This document shows positions 57,281-64,000 of a stretch of 64,000 nucleotides of DNA, piece by piece (the first letter of the stretch is position 1; the number at the start of each line of letters is the position of its first letter). This stretch comes from Levilactobacillus yonginensis. GTDB lineage: Bacteria; Bacillota; Bacilli; Lactobacillales; Lactobacillaceae. The notes below the pieces were generated by a model. That model worked only from the letters and a program-made list of their open reading frames with translations. It did no database searches and was not told the DNA's origin. A program made the translations under genes and the position numbers. The stretch spans positions 1 through 64,000 of the forward strand of contig NZ_RHNO01000012.1 of NCBI RefSeq assembly GCF_003946265.1, given 5' to 3'.

Positions 57281-57327
57281 AAAGCTAGTGTGAGATCATT
57301 CGTTGTGGTGATCCGCACTGGCTTTTT
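57281..57327 (+). terminator. Terminator of the DUF308 gene
   Basis: AAAGCTAGTGTGAGATCA pairs, with mismatches, with TGATCCGCACTGGCTTT, followed by Ts. Confidence 0.8.
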
Positions 57328-57450
57328 TGGTGGTGTCATTATGGATTGTCGACCAAGGGGGATGACTGGATTTAGGGTACGCAGATTTTAAAGAATGTTC
57401 GGTATTTTTCGACTTTTTCCGGGTTAATTTGTAGGAATCATTAGGAAAAG

Positions 57451-57471
57451 ACACACCCGGTGTGTTATACT
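57451..57471 (+). promoter_or_regulatory. rapZ promoter with a palindrome against the -10
   Basis: ACACACC-C-GGTGTGT (57451-57465) is a perfect 7-bp inverted repeat, directly abutting TATACT (57466-57471). Such a position is typical of a repressor operator. No known regulator is assigned. Confidence 0.5.
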
Positions 57472-57510
57472 GCTAAAAGATTGTTTCAATTTAGGAGCAG
57501 GAGGAGAGCC

Positions 57511-58395
57511 ATGACTGAAGAAATCCATTTGGTAATCATTACCGGGATGAGTGGGGCCGGTAAGACGGTCGCCATGCAAAGTTTTGAAGATTTAGGCTAT
57601 TTTTGTATTGATAACATGCCCCCTTCGTTGCTGCCAAAATTCTGGGACTTAGTTCGAGAGTCCGGTAAGTTATCGAAGATTGCTTTAGTGATTGATTTAC
57701 GTTCACGGGCTTTTTACGATGAAATCGTGCGCATGCTGAATGATGTTGCGGTGCACGGGACTATGAACGCCCAGGTATTATTTTTGGATGCTTCGGACGA
57801 GGAATTGGTTTCTCGGTACAAAGAGACGCGGCGCTCTCATCCGTTAGCGCGGAATGGTCGTGTGATGGAGGGGATTCAGCGGGAACGTAAATTGCTGGAG
57901 CCCATTCGTCAGGCGGCCCAGTTGGTCATTGATACGACCAAGCTGAGTCCCCGTAAGCTTCGTGAAGAAATTTTCCATAATTATGAAACCGAAACGACCC
58001 AGGCTTTTCACATTGAGATGATGTCGTTTGGCTTTAAATACGGGTTGCCAATTGATGCTGATATTGTCATGGATGTTCGGTTTTTACCGAATCCGTACTA
58101 CTTGCCCGAGCTGCGAGAACAAACGGGATTGGACAAACCAGTGTATGATTATGTGATGAGTCAGCCACAGACTGAAGAGTTTTATCAACAATTTTTAGGT
58201 CTGTTGACAACAATTGTCCCGGGCTACAAAAAAGAAGGAAAATCTAGTCTTACCATTGCTATTGGGTGTACGGGTGGCCAGCACCGGTCCGTTGCAATTA
58301 CGGAACGAATCGGCAAGGCCTTAGGGGATGCCTACCCCGTTCACGTGACCCATCGCGATATTGAGAAGCGAAAGGAGTCCGCTAATCGATCATGA
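57511..58395 (+). CDS. rapZ: RNase adapter / nucleotide-binding protein RapZ (YvcJ)
   Basis: A P-loop protein: Walker A GMSGAGKT at 12-19, and the C-terminal domain with [18 protein letters not shown]. In E. coli RapZ controls GlmS through small RNAs; in Bacillus YvcJ affects competence. The frame extends upstream, but the ATG at 57511 with AGGAGGAG is preferred, giving 294 residues. First gene of rapZ-yvcK-whiA; its stop overlaps yvcK by four bases. Confidence 0.95.
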   Translation: MTEEIHLVIITGMSGAGKTVAMQSFEDLGYFCIDNMPPSLLPKFWDLVRESGKLSKIALVIDLRSRAFYDEIVRMLNDVAVHGTMNAQVLFLDASDEELVSRYKETRRSHPLARNGRVMEGIQRERKLLEPIRQAAQLVIDTTKLSPRKLREEIFHNYETETTQAFHIEMMSFGFKYGLPIDADIVMDVRFLPNPYYLPELREQTGLDKPVYDYVMSQPQTEEFYQQFLGLLTTIVPGYKKEGKSSLTIAIGCTGGQHRSVAITERIGKALGDAYPVHVTHRDIEKRKESANRS

Positions 58396-59405
58396 GAGAG
58401 GTAATGAACAGCCGCCGACCAAAAATTGTGGTCATTGGTGGAGGAACGGGACTGCCCGTCATTCTGCGTAATTTACGCGATCAGGACGTGGATATCACGG
58501 CAGTAGTCACCGTTGCTGATGATGGGGGATCGTCCGGTATCATTCGACATTACGTCAACGTAGTGCCGCCTGGAGATATTCGAAACGTGATGGTGGCGCT
58601 AGCTGAGGTCCCTTCAATTTATAAGGAATTGTTCCAATACCGCTTCGAAACGACCGACGATTTCTTTGCAGGGCACGCGATCGGTAACTTAATCATTGCG
58701 GCTTTGTCCGAAATGCGCGGTGGAATTTTCGATGCCGTTCAGGAGCTGTCTAAGCTGATGCGAGTCAACGGCCACATTTACCCGGCCGCCAATGAACCAT
58801 TGGAGTTACATGCCCAGTTTGATGATGGGAGCACGCTCAGTGGGGAATCGGAAATCACGGCCGCACACAAATTAATCAAGCGGGTGTGGGTTGAAACGAG
58901 TGACCATCACCAGCAACCTCACGCGGTTCAACCAGTGATCGATGCGATTATGAACGCTGACCAAATTGTGCTGGGACCTGGTAGCTTATTTACCAGTATC
59001 CTGCCCAATTTAATGATCGATAGTGTTGGTCAAGCCGTTAAGGAGAGCTCTGCTGAAGTTGTTTACATCTGCAATATCATGACGCAGAAGGGTGAAACGG
59101 AAAACTTCACGGATGCCGATCACGTTCGGGTTTTGAACAAACATTTAAACACAAACTTTATTGATACTGTATTGGTCAATACGCGTAAAGTGCCTGACCA
59201 GTACATTGATTACCAGCGCTGGGACGAAATGTCTCAACCGGTCCGACATGATTTTCAGGGACTCCGTGATCAGGGGTGCCGGGTCATTTCGACCGACTTT
59301 TTACAACTACGCGATAATGGGGCGTTCCACAACGGGCAAGAGGTCGTTCACGAACTCTTGAATCTGATTGGGCAGCCACGTTATCGAATGAAACGGAGGC
59401 CTTAA
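58392..59405 (+). CDS. yvcK: Gluconeogenesis/cell-shape factor YvcK
   Basis: A CofD-like protein needed for growth on gluconeogenic carbon and for peptidoglycan homeostasis; it binds UDP-sugars. [13 protein letters not shown] starts at residue 16, and [10 protein letters not shown] and [13 protein letters not shown] follow. 337 residues. The ATG at 58392 overlaps the rapZ stop; an ATG four codons later is possible. Conserved middle gene of this triad. Confidence 0.95.
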   Translation: MREVMNSRRPKIVVIGGGTGLPVILRNLRDQDVDITAVVTVADDGGSSGIIRHYVNVVPPGDIRNVMVALAEVPSIYKELFQYRFETTDDFFAGHAIGNLIIAALSEMRGGIFDAVQELSKLMRVNGHIYPAANEPLELHAQFDDGSTLSGESEITAAHKLIKRVWVETSDHHQQPHAVQPVIDAIMNADQIVLGPGSLFTSILPNLMIDSVGQAVKESSAEVVYICNIMTQKGETENFTDADHVRVLNKHLNTNFIDTVLVNTRKVPDQYIDYQRWDEMSQPVRHDFQGLRDQGCRVISTDFLQLRDNGAFHNGQEVVHELLNLIGQPRYRMKRRP

Positions 59406-59407
59406 CG

Positions 59408-60346
59408 GTGTCGTATGCCAGTGAAGTCAAAAAAGAATTAACCACCCTCGAGGTTCATCGGGAGAACGCAAAGGCCGAGCTGGTCGCGTTGATTCGGATG
59501 AACGGGGCGCTAGGTCTTGCTAATCACCGCTTTGTCTTGAACGTGCAGACAGAAAATCCAGCGATTGCGCGTCGGATGTACCAATTGCTCAAACAGTTTT
59601 ACGACTTGGAGAGTGAACTGTTAGTTCGTCGAAAGATGAAATTAAAGAAGAATAATCTGTACATTGTTCGGGTTAAAACTGGCGTGACGGAGGTTTTATC
59701 TGATTTAGGAATTTTCGACGGGATGCAGCTCTTAGAGTCAGTTCCAAAGGAAATTTTTGATGATGATATGCGGGTTCGGTCCTATCTCCGTGGGGCCTTT
59801 CTGGCCGGTGGGTCCGTGAACAATCCCGAAACCAGTCGGTATCATTTGGAGATTTACTCTTTGTATGAGGAGCATAACCAGATGATTGCTGAGATGATGA
59901 ACCGTTATAACTTAAATGCACGGACAATTGTCCGCCGTAGTGGGTACATCACTTACCTGAAGGGTGCCGAGAAAATTGCGGACTTTCTTTCACTGATCGG
60001 TGCGACGACGGCAATGCTCCGCTTTGAAGATGTTCGGATCATGCGGGACATGCGGAATTCCGTCAATCGCTTGGTAAACTGCGAGAATGCTAACCTGGAT
60101 AAGGTGGCCAACGCGTCGACCCGTCAAATCGATAACATCCAGTTTATCGAGGCAACCGTGGGGTTAGGACAACTGCCCACTAAACTACGGGAAGTGGCAG
60201 AGACCCGGCTAGCACATACGGAAGTCAGCTTGAAAGAGTTAGGCGACCTGGTACCCGGTGGGCCAATCTCAAAGTCTGGGATCAATCATCGTTTACGTAA
60301 GATCAATGACTATGCAAAACAGTTAAGGGAAGAGGCTTCGGCCTAA
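59408..60346 (+). CDS. whiA: DNA-binding protein WhiA
   Basis: A LAGLIDADG-like N-terminal part ([22 protein letters not shown]) joined to a C-terminal helix-turn-helix ([29 protein letters not shown]). In Firmicutes it affects division and chromosome segregation. The start is GTG, 2 bases after yvcK. 312 residues, usual length. Confidence 0.96.
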   Translation: MSYASEVKKELTTLEVHRENAKAELVALIRMNGALGLANHRFVLNVQTENPAIARRMYQLLKQFYDLESELLVRRKMKLKKNNLYIVRVKTGVTEVLSDLGIFDGMQLLESVPKEIFDDDMRVRSYLRGAFLAGGSVNNPETSRYHLEIYSLYEEHNQMIAEMMNRYNLNARTIVRRSGYITYLKGAEKIADFLSLIGATTAMLRFEDVRIMRDMRNSVNRLVNCENANLDKVANASTRQIDNIQFIEATVGLGQLPTKLREVAETRLAHTEVSLKELGDLVPGGPISKSGINHRLRKINDYAKQLREEASA

Positions 60347-60407
60347 ATAAAAGCGTCACTGACATTTCGGCAAGGAAGCCTGCTGAAATGGCGGTGACGC
60401 TTTTATT
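60346..60407 (+). terminator. Terminator of rapZ-yvcK-whiA
   Basis: AATAAAAGCGTCAC pairs with GTGACGCTTTTATT, with a second stem inside (CATTTCGGCA with TGCTGAAATG). Ends are A/T-rich, so it may act in both directions. Confidence 0.85.
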
Positions 60408-60539
60408 CTGGGGCCAGACTGGTTCCGAGAAGTAGTTAATTAATGAAAACGCTACCATTATATAGACAACTAATTGGTGGGCCAATCGTCATGGCCGCCG
60501 GGCTGACGATTTTCAGTTGGGGATGTTATCGTGGAAGCA

Positions 60540-60573
60540 CAAAAAAACACCACTGGCCGTTAGCCAATGGTGT
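60540..60573 (-). terminator. Terminator of clpP
   Basis: On the minus strand ACACCATTGGC pairs with GGCCAGTGGTGT around a 4-base loop, followed by a T-run. Confidence 0.88.
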
Positions 60574-60583
60574 TTTGAAGAAA

Positions 60584-61180
60584 TTACTTCTTTTGTTCAC
60601 TACTGTTAGTCATGATGTGGTCGATCAAACCATAATCGACGGCTTCTTGAGCACTCAAGTAGTTATCCCGTTCAGTATCTTGATTCAGACGCTCAACTGG
60701 TTGACCAGAATTATCAGCCAAGATTTGGTTGATTAATTGACGAGTCTTCAAGATTTCACGAGCAGCAATTTCAATTTCAGTCTGTTGCCCTTGGGCACCA
60801 CCGGATGGTTGGTGAATCATCACTTGGGCGTGAGGCAATGCAAACCGCTTGCCCTTAGTCCCGGATGAAGCCAAAACACTGGCCATGGAAGCTGCCATCC
60901 CCAACGTAATCGTTTGAACGTCGGATTGGATGAAGTTCATGGTATCGTAAATGGCTAAGCCGGAAGAAACCACACCACCAGGTGAGTTGATGTAAAGTGA
61001 AATGTCCTTGGTGGAGTCTTGGGCGTCCAAGAAGAGCAACTGTGCAATGATGGCGTTGGCCATGTCATCTTCGATGGGACCTGATAACATGATGATCCGG
61101 TCCTTTAATAGTCGTGAATAGATATCATAAGCCCGTTCGCCACGGGATGATTGTTCAATAACTGTTGGTACTAAATTCAT
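60584..61180 (-). CDS. clpP: ATP-dependent Clp protease proteolytic subunit
   Basis: Serine protease chamber working with ClpX/ClpC/ClpE. The catalytic triad is visible: Ser98 (GMAASMAS), His123 (VMIHQP) and Asp172. 198 residues. It is single and minus strand, under a CtsR-type promoter. The clpP-then-cggR arrangement is typical for lactobacilli. Confidence 0.98.
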   Translation of the reverse strand: MNLVPTVIEQSSRGERAYDIYSRLLKDRIIMLSGPIEDDMANAIIAQLLFLDAQDSTKDISLYINSPGGVVSSGLAIYDTMNFIQSDVQTITLGMAASMASVLASSGTKGKRFALPHAQVMIHQPSGGAQGQQTEIEIAAREILKTRQLINQILADNSGQPVERLNQDTERDNYLSAQEAVDYGLIDHIMTNSSEQKK

Positions 61181-61237
61181 GACAAGATAGCCTCCCTTTT
61201 TGCTTTTAAATGGCTAGCAGTTTGCTAACATGGTGCT

Positions 61238-61267
61238 AGTTTACCGCTAAGGTCAGGGTAGGTCAAA
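61238..61267 (-). promoter_or_regulatory. clpP promoter with CtsR operator
   Basis: Minus-strand TTGACC (61266-61261), a 17-base spacer and TAAACT (61243-61238). On the plus strand GGTCAGG-GTA-GGTCAAA (61251-61267) is the CtsR heptad direct repeat with 3-base spacing, lying over the -35. CtsR would repress clpP until heat stress. Confidence 0.85.
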
Positions 61268-61274
61268 CAATTAG

Positions 61275-61322
61275 ACTCTGTTAATTCCCCTAACCTTTTG
61301 ACTAAAACTATCATAACAGAGT
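61275..61322. promoter_or_regulatory. 9-bp inverted repeat between clpP and the LytTR gene
   Basis: ACTCTGTTA (61275-61283) and TAACAGAGT (61314-61322) are perfect inverted copies 30 bases apart. Two ACGTCA copies (61331 and 61365) follow at 34-base spacing. Their function is unknown; they are candidate regulatory sites for the divergent genes. Confidence 0.4.
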
Positions 61323-61452
61323 TTACTTAAACGTCACGTATTCTGTCACATCTTTTGACCACTTACGTCAACTGACCGACCACTCGCGCTACAACCATTT
61401 TCTTTCCGGAAGAGGTGTGGTTTACTAGGATTAACGAAAAGGGGGTGGAGAC

Positions 61453-61896
61453 TTGAAGGTCCACGTTGAAATTGATGGCGAACTGACTGAACCAGAAGTG
61501 GTGATCAAAGCACCGACGGCAGCAACAGCTGACCAATTGCAAGCAGCCCTAACGGCGGTTCAGGCGCCATTGACCATCACTCTGAGTCAGCGGGGAAGCC
61601 ATTACCAAGTGAATCTGGCGGAGGTGCTATTCTTCGAAGTGGCTGATCATCAGGTGACTGTGCATACGGCTTCAGAGATGTACAGTACGCGTCGACCATT
61701 GACTGAATTGGCCAGCGATTTGCCGGCTAACTTCCAACGGGTCTCCAAGTCTGCCATCCTCAACCGTGACCAAGTTTTATCGCTCACCAAATCAGTGACG
61801 GGTAACCTGGTTCACTTTCAAAAATCACACAAGCAGCTCTACGTCTCACGGCGATTCTATAAGGCCCTGCAGATAGCATTAGAGCGAAAGGGGTAG
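61453..61896 (+). CDS. LytTR-type DNA-binding regulator without receiver domain
   Basis: A 147-residue protein. The C-terminal part (about 50-147) has the LytTR pattern: YQVNLAEVLFFEVADHQVTVHT, then RRPLTELASDLPANFQRVSKSAILNRDQV and a final FYKALQIAL helix. The N-terminal 45 residues do not look like a phospho-receiver domain, so it is not a classical response regulator. The start is TTG. It is followed after 7 bases by a LiaF-like membrane protein, which may be its control partner. Confidence 0.82.
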   Translation: MKVHVEIDGELTEPEVVIKAPTAATADQLQAALTAVQAPLTITLSQRGSHYQVNLAEVLFFEVADHQVTVHTASEMYSTRRPLTELASDLPANFQRVSKSAILNRDQVLSLTKSVTGNLVHFQKSHKQLYVSRRFYKALQIALERKG

Positions 61897-61903
61897 GTTA
61901 ATT

Positions 61904-62629
61904 ATGCATCGAAATTGGTTCTGGGGTGTCTTCCTAGTTTTGGCGGCCGGTATTTTGGTCACCAGTCAGCTGGGCATTCTGACGTATCACATTGGATTTT
62001 GGACGCTATTAGTTGCCATGTTTTTAGTGGCAGCATTAGTGGAAAGTTTGATTCACTTTGCCGTGTCGGGGACGGTGTTTTCGTTGGCCTTTCTGGCAAT
62101 TATTTTTGCCAAGCCATTGGGGATCACTGCGCTAGCACCTTGGACGATTTTAGGGGCCGCACTGTTATTGACGGCTGGTTTGTCTATGATTATCAAGCCA
62201 CGGTGGCGTTGGCGGCGACAAGTTCGATTTGCTGAGAAGTCTTGGCATCATGGTGATAATCATCATTGGCAGGAGGAAGACATTGCTAGCTTGACGGAAG
62301 ATGATGCCGTGGTGAATGTGAATATGAGTAGTAGTATTCGCTACCTGCAGTCAACGAACTTTCAGCGGGCAGCCATTCGCGTCAACATGGGGAATGCCAA
62401 GGTTTATCTGGACAACGTCGCACTGAGTGAGGACGGGGCGACCATCCTCGTAGACGCCTCGTTTGGTGGAATTGAACTTTACTTGCCACGGACTTGGAAC
62501 ATTGAGACGGATGTCGATACGAACTTTGGTGCCGTCGGTGAGAAAGGGGTTCAAGAAACGGGGGACGGTCCGGTGGTACGGATTCAAGGAAGTGTTTCGT
62601 TTGGTAGTGTTTCATTAATTTACGTTTAA
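61904..62629 (+). CDS. LiaF-like membrane protein
   Basis: Four or five N-terminal membrane helices (residues 1-105), a cytoplasmic linker rich in His/Trp/Glu, and a C-terminal beta-rich domain (about 140-241) with the repeated GNAKVYLDNV / ASFGGIELYLPRTWNIETDVDTNFG / VSFGSVSLIYV strands of LiaF/YvqF proteins. LiaF inhibits the envelope-stress kinase LiaS in Bacillus. No LiaRS pair is adjacent here; the partner is the LytTR protein just upstream. 241 residues. Confidence 0.8.
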   Translation: MHRNWFWGVFLVLAAGILVTSQLGILTYHIGFWTLLVAMFLVAALVESLIHFAVSGTVFSLAFLAIIFAKPLGITALAPWTILGAALLLTAGLSMIIKPRWRWRRQVRFAEKSWHHGDNHHWQEEDIASLTEDDAVVNVNMSSSIRYLQSTNFQRAAIRVNMGNAKVYLDNVALSEDGATILVDASFGGIELYLPRTWNIETDVDTNFGAVGEKGVQETGDGPVVRIQGSVSFGSVSLIYV

Positions 62630-62657
62630 GCTCAGCAGAAAATATTTACCCGACCCC

Positions 62658-62686
62658 TTGAATTTATATTCAGCATCAGGTATAGT
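62658..62686 (+). promoter_or_regulatory. Promoter of the first tRNA-Arg
   Basis: TTGAAT, a 17-base spacer and TATAGT, preceded by ATCAGG. The second tRNA-Arg promoter has the same layout. Confidence 0.75.
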
Positions 62687-62717
62687 AATTAGGTGCTCAA
62701 AAAGCCGATGCTGTTTT

Positions 62718-62789
62718 GCGCCCGTAGTGTAATGGATCGCACGTAAGATTCCGGTTCTTGAAATGGGGGTTCGATTCCCTCCGGGCGCA
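62718..62789 (+). tRNA. tRNA-Arg (anticodon CCG), copy 1
   Basis: A 72-nt cloverleaf: acceptor GCGCCCG with CGGGCGC, discriminator A, anticodon stem TAAGA/TCTTG around the loop TTCCGGT, so the anticodon is CCG (reads CGG), and a T arm with GGTTCGATTCC. CCA is not encoded. It has its own promoter and terminator and is identical to the copy at 63598. Confidence 0.93.
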
Positions 62790-62796
62790 TCAGTTG

Positions 62797-62827
62797 CCGC
62801 AACGTTGCCTAACGTTGCGGTTTTTTT
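62797..62827 (+). terminator. Terminator of tRNA-Arg copy 1
   Basis: CCGCAACGTT pairs perfectly with AACGTTGCGG, followed by seven Ts. Confidence 0.9.
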
Positions 62828-62831
62828 GTCC

Positions 62832-62864
62832 AAAAAAACGTGGTGGAGAAATTCCCACCACGTT
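62832..62864 (-). terminator. Terminator of the ECF S-component gene
   Basis: On the minus strand AACGTGGTGG pairs with CCACCACGTT (62864-62855 with 62846-62837), followed by a run of Ts. Confidence 0.88.
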
Positions 62865-62869
62865 GCGTA

Positions 62870-63469
62870 TTAAACATTCAGTTGATCCCAGCGCTTGCGC
62901 AACGTGCCCGCAATTAACGGCGCGACGAGCACATCAAGGATGAATTCAGGAACGGCATTGGTGACTAAGGAAATCATTAGGACGTATCCTAAAGTTTGAT
63001 TGCCTTTTGCGCCGAAGGCTGAGGCAACTTCGGGCGTTTGATAGAATAAGTAAACTAGTCCTAGAACCAGGAGACTGTTGACCAGAGCAGCACAGCCAGC
63101 GCCTAGTTGCATGGCGTGACGATCGGACCACTGATGGTGCCGCGCCCACAGAAAGAGTCCACCAGCGGCCAAACCCATTAGGAAACGGGGAAGTACCGAG
63201 ATCAATGGATTCGTAAAGATTAAGGGCGCAACGGGACTTGAAGGCCAGGTGAAAGCCCGAATGAATGTAAGGAGTCCCCAGAATAGGCCAATGGCCATGC
63301 CATCCTTAGGGCCTAGTGCGGTCCCGGCTACAATGACCGTTAGGCCGATCAGGGTCATGCTAAAGGGTCCTAACGGAATATAGCCCAGGAAGGGTAAAAT
63401 ATTTTGGAGCAAAACAATCGCCATCAGTAGGGCGTCCACTACCAAGCGAAAGGTCTTATGTCGCGTCAT
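62870..63469 (-). CDS. ECF transporter S component (vitamin-binding subunit)
   Basis: A 199-residue membrane protein with six helices and the ECF S-component look: TFRLVVDALLMAIVLLQNILPFLGYIPLGPFSMTLIGL, then LGPKDGMAIGLFWGLLTFIR and NPLISVLPRFLMGLAAG. The substrate is not certain; pantothenate or another vitamin is possible. The start ATG at 63469 has GGAGGT; the frame upstream has no site. It lies alone between the two tRNA-Arg genes and relies on an energising module encoded elsewhere. Confidence 0.82.
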   Translation of the reverse strand: MTRHKTFRLVVDALLMAIVLLQNILPFLGYIPLGPFSMTLIGLTVIVAGTALGPKDGMAIGLFWGLLTFIRAFTWPSSPVAPLIFTNPLISVLPRFLMGLAAGGLFLWARHHQWSDRHAMQLGAGCAALVNSLLVLGLVYLFYQTPEVASAFGAKGNQTLGYVLMISLVTNAVPEFILDVLVAPLIAGTLRKRWDQLNV

Positions 63470-63540
63470 CTGTTGAAACCTCCACGAAAAGTTAATGCCG
63501 TTATTATAGCATGTTTTTCGCGACAAAAAGAGAAATCGTC

Positions 63541-63569
63541 TTGTATTTTTATCCAATATCAGTTATAGT
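63541..63569 (+). promoter_or_regulatory. Promoter of the second tRNA-Arg
   Basis: TTGTAT, a 17-base spacer and TATAGT, preceded by ATCAGT. Confidence 0.75.
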
Positions 63570-63597
63570 AATAAATGTGTTGTTTAGCACAGGTTAT

Positions 63598-63669
63598 GCG
63601 CCCGTAGTGTAATGGATCGCACGTAAGATTCCGGTTCTTGAAATGGGGGTTCGATTCCCTCCGGGCGCA
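63598..63669 (+). tRNA. tRNA-Arg (anticodon CCG), copy 2
   Basis: Base-for-base identical to the copy at 62718-62789 over all 72 nt. Flanks differ apart from the -35/-10 pattern, so only the tRNA and promoter type are shared. Confidence 0.93.
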
Positions 63670-63682
63670 TTCGCAAAGCGGT

Positions 63683-63714
63683 CGAGTCTGAGGTTTTCTC
63701 AGGCTCGTTTTTTT
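63683..63714 (+). terminator. Terminator of tRNA-Arg copy 2
   Basis: CGAGTCTGAG pairs with CTCAGGCTCG (one wobble), followed by seven Ts. Confidence 0.88.
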
Positions 63715-63760
63715 ATTATCTTAATTGTAAAGGCTTTCACAAATTAAGCGGTGTAAGTGC

Positions 63761-63789
63761 TTGCTAAAGTGGCTGCTGGAGCATATAAT
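63761..63789 (+). promoter_or_regulatory. Promoter of the cggR-like gene
   Basis: TTGCTA (63761-63766), a 17-base spacer and a perfect TATAAT (63784-63789). Two degenerate catabolite-like sequences lie upstream (63726-63739 and 63752-63765). Confidence 0.6.
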
Positions 63790-63830
63790 TCTTAACTGTA
63801 AGGTTGGCTTGGGTTGGCCTTCAATTTTTT

Positions 63831-63864
63831 GACCAGGGTGGGCGTTATTTAGCCACCACTGGTC
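63831..63864 (+). other. Stem-loop in the cggR leader
   Basis: GACCAGGGTGGGC pairs with GCCACCACTGGTC at 11 of 13 positions around an 8-base loop. No T-run follows, so it is not a simple terminator. Confidence 0.5.
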
Positions 63865-63893
63865 GGTTACTGTCCCACTAGGAGGTAAGCAGG

Positions 63894-64000
63894 ATGCAGG
63901 ATGATTGGCAGTGGGTAGAAGCAATTATGCCCCAAATGGTTGAAAAGCTGACCAACCGCTTCCGCATGCTACAGGGTGTTGCAAATCTCCAACCAGTTGG
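63894..64000 (+). CDS. cggR: Start of a CggR-like glycolysis regulator (3' truncated by window edge)
   Basis: Thirty-five codons are visible from the ATG at 63894 (AGGAGGT upstream). MQDDWQWVEAIMPQMVEKLT followed by NRFRMLQGVANLQPVG resembles the N-terminal winged helix start of CggR, the SorC-family repressor of the gapA operon. Its position after clpP is where lactobacilli keep cggR-gap-pgk-tpi-eno. The rest of the gene is outside the window. Confidence 0.72.
   Translation, partial: MQDDWQWVEAIMPQMVEKLTNRFRMLQGVANLQPV

Noticed and set aside
60443-60736. 97-codon plus-strand frame overlapping the end of clpP
   Set aside because: It has no ribosome binding site, runs through the clpP terminator and is antisense to the clpP coding region.

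Overview
The window is a chromosomal core segment of a low-to-mid GC Firmicute. Gene content and order point to a lactic acid bacterium of the family Lactobacillaceae. Evidence includes a class Ib nrdHEF operon, the dnaX-ybaB-recR-yaaL, tmk-darA-holB-yabA-rsmI and tsaB-rimI-tsaD clusters, rex next to groESL under a CIRCE element, hpf-secA-prfB, phoPR-pst, hprK-lgt-gpsA-galU-trxB, uvrBA, rapZ-yvcK-whiA and clpP followed by the start of a cggR-like gene. Base composition and hairpin-rich intergenic repeats would fit a Levilactobacillus-like species, but the genus is inference. No prophage, insertion sequence, CRISPR array or rRNA operon is visible.

Layout. 0-0.7 kb: the tail of an unknown gene and a remnant of a KxYKxGKxW-type surface protein. 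0.7-4.4 kb: nrdFEH on the minus strand under an NrdR-like operator. 4.4-9.2 kb: an rRNA methyltransferase, tadA, the SRP RNA and the dnaX recombination/replication operon. 9.5-16.1 kb: tmk to the thioesterase gene, then the t6A genes. 16.1-16.7 kb: a gene-free stretch of large foldable elements. 16.7-19.7 kb: a catabolite-controlled secreted protein and an ABC-F ATPase (minus). 20.1-23.2 kb: rex and groESL. 23.6-28.4 kb: a KimA-type K+ importer, lrgAB (minus) and tagO. 28.6-35.9 kb: an IMPACT-family gene (minus), comFA-comFC, hpf, secA and prfB with its programmed frameshift. 36-44.4 kb: a MinJ-like PDZ protein and the phosphate regulon phoPR-pstSCAB1B2-phoU with a clear PHO box. 44.5-60.3 kb: envelope, carbon-control and DNA-repair genes. 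60.5-64 kb: clpP with a CtsR site, a LytTR/LiaF-like pair, two identical tRNA-Arg(CCG) genes flanking an ECF S-component, and the start of cggR.

How it works together. Many classical Gram-positive regulators can be placed by their sites: NrdR (nrd), CcpA (the secreted protein and lrgAB), Rex (rex), HrcA (groESL), PhoP (pst), LexA (uvrBA) and CtsR (clpP). DarA and KimA together suggest c-di-AMP control of potassium.

The most novel signal is a 111-nt imperfect palindrome present twice, at 5615-5725 and in reverse orientation at 28364-28474. Conserved internal blocks are held between stems whose sequences differ but keep pairing through compensatory changes. Two other large multi-branched elements lie at 16165-16305 and 16410-16564. 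These look like structured intergenic elements or small RNAs and deserve a genome-wide search.
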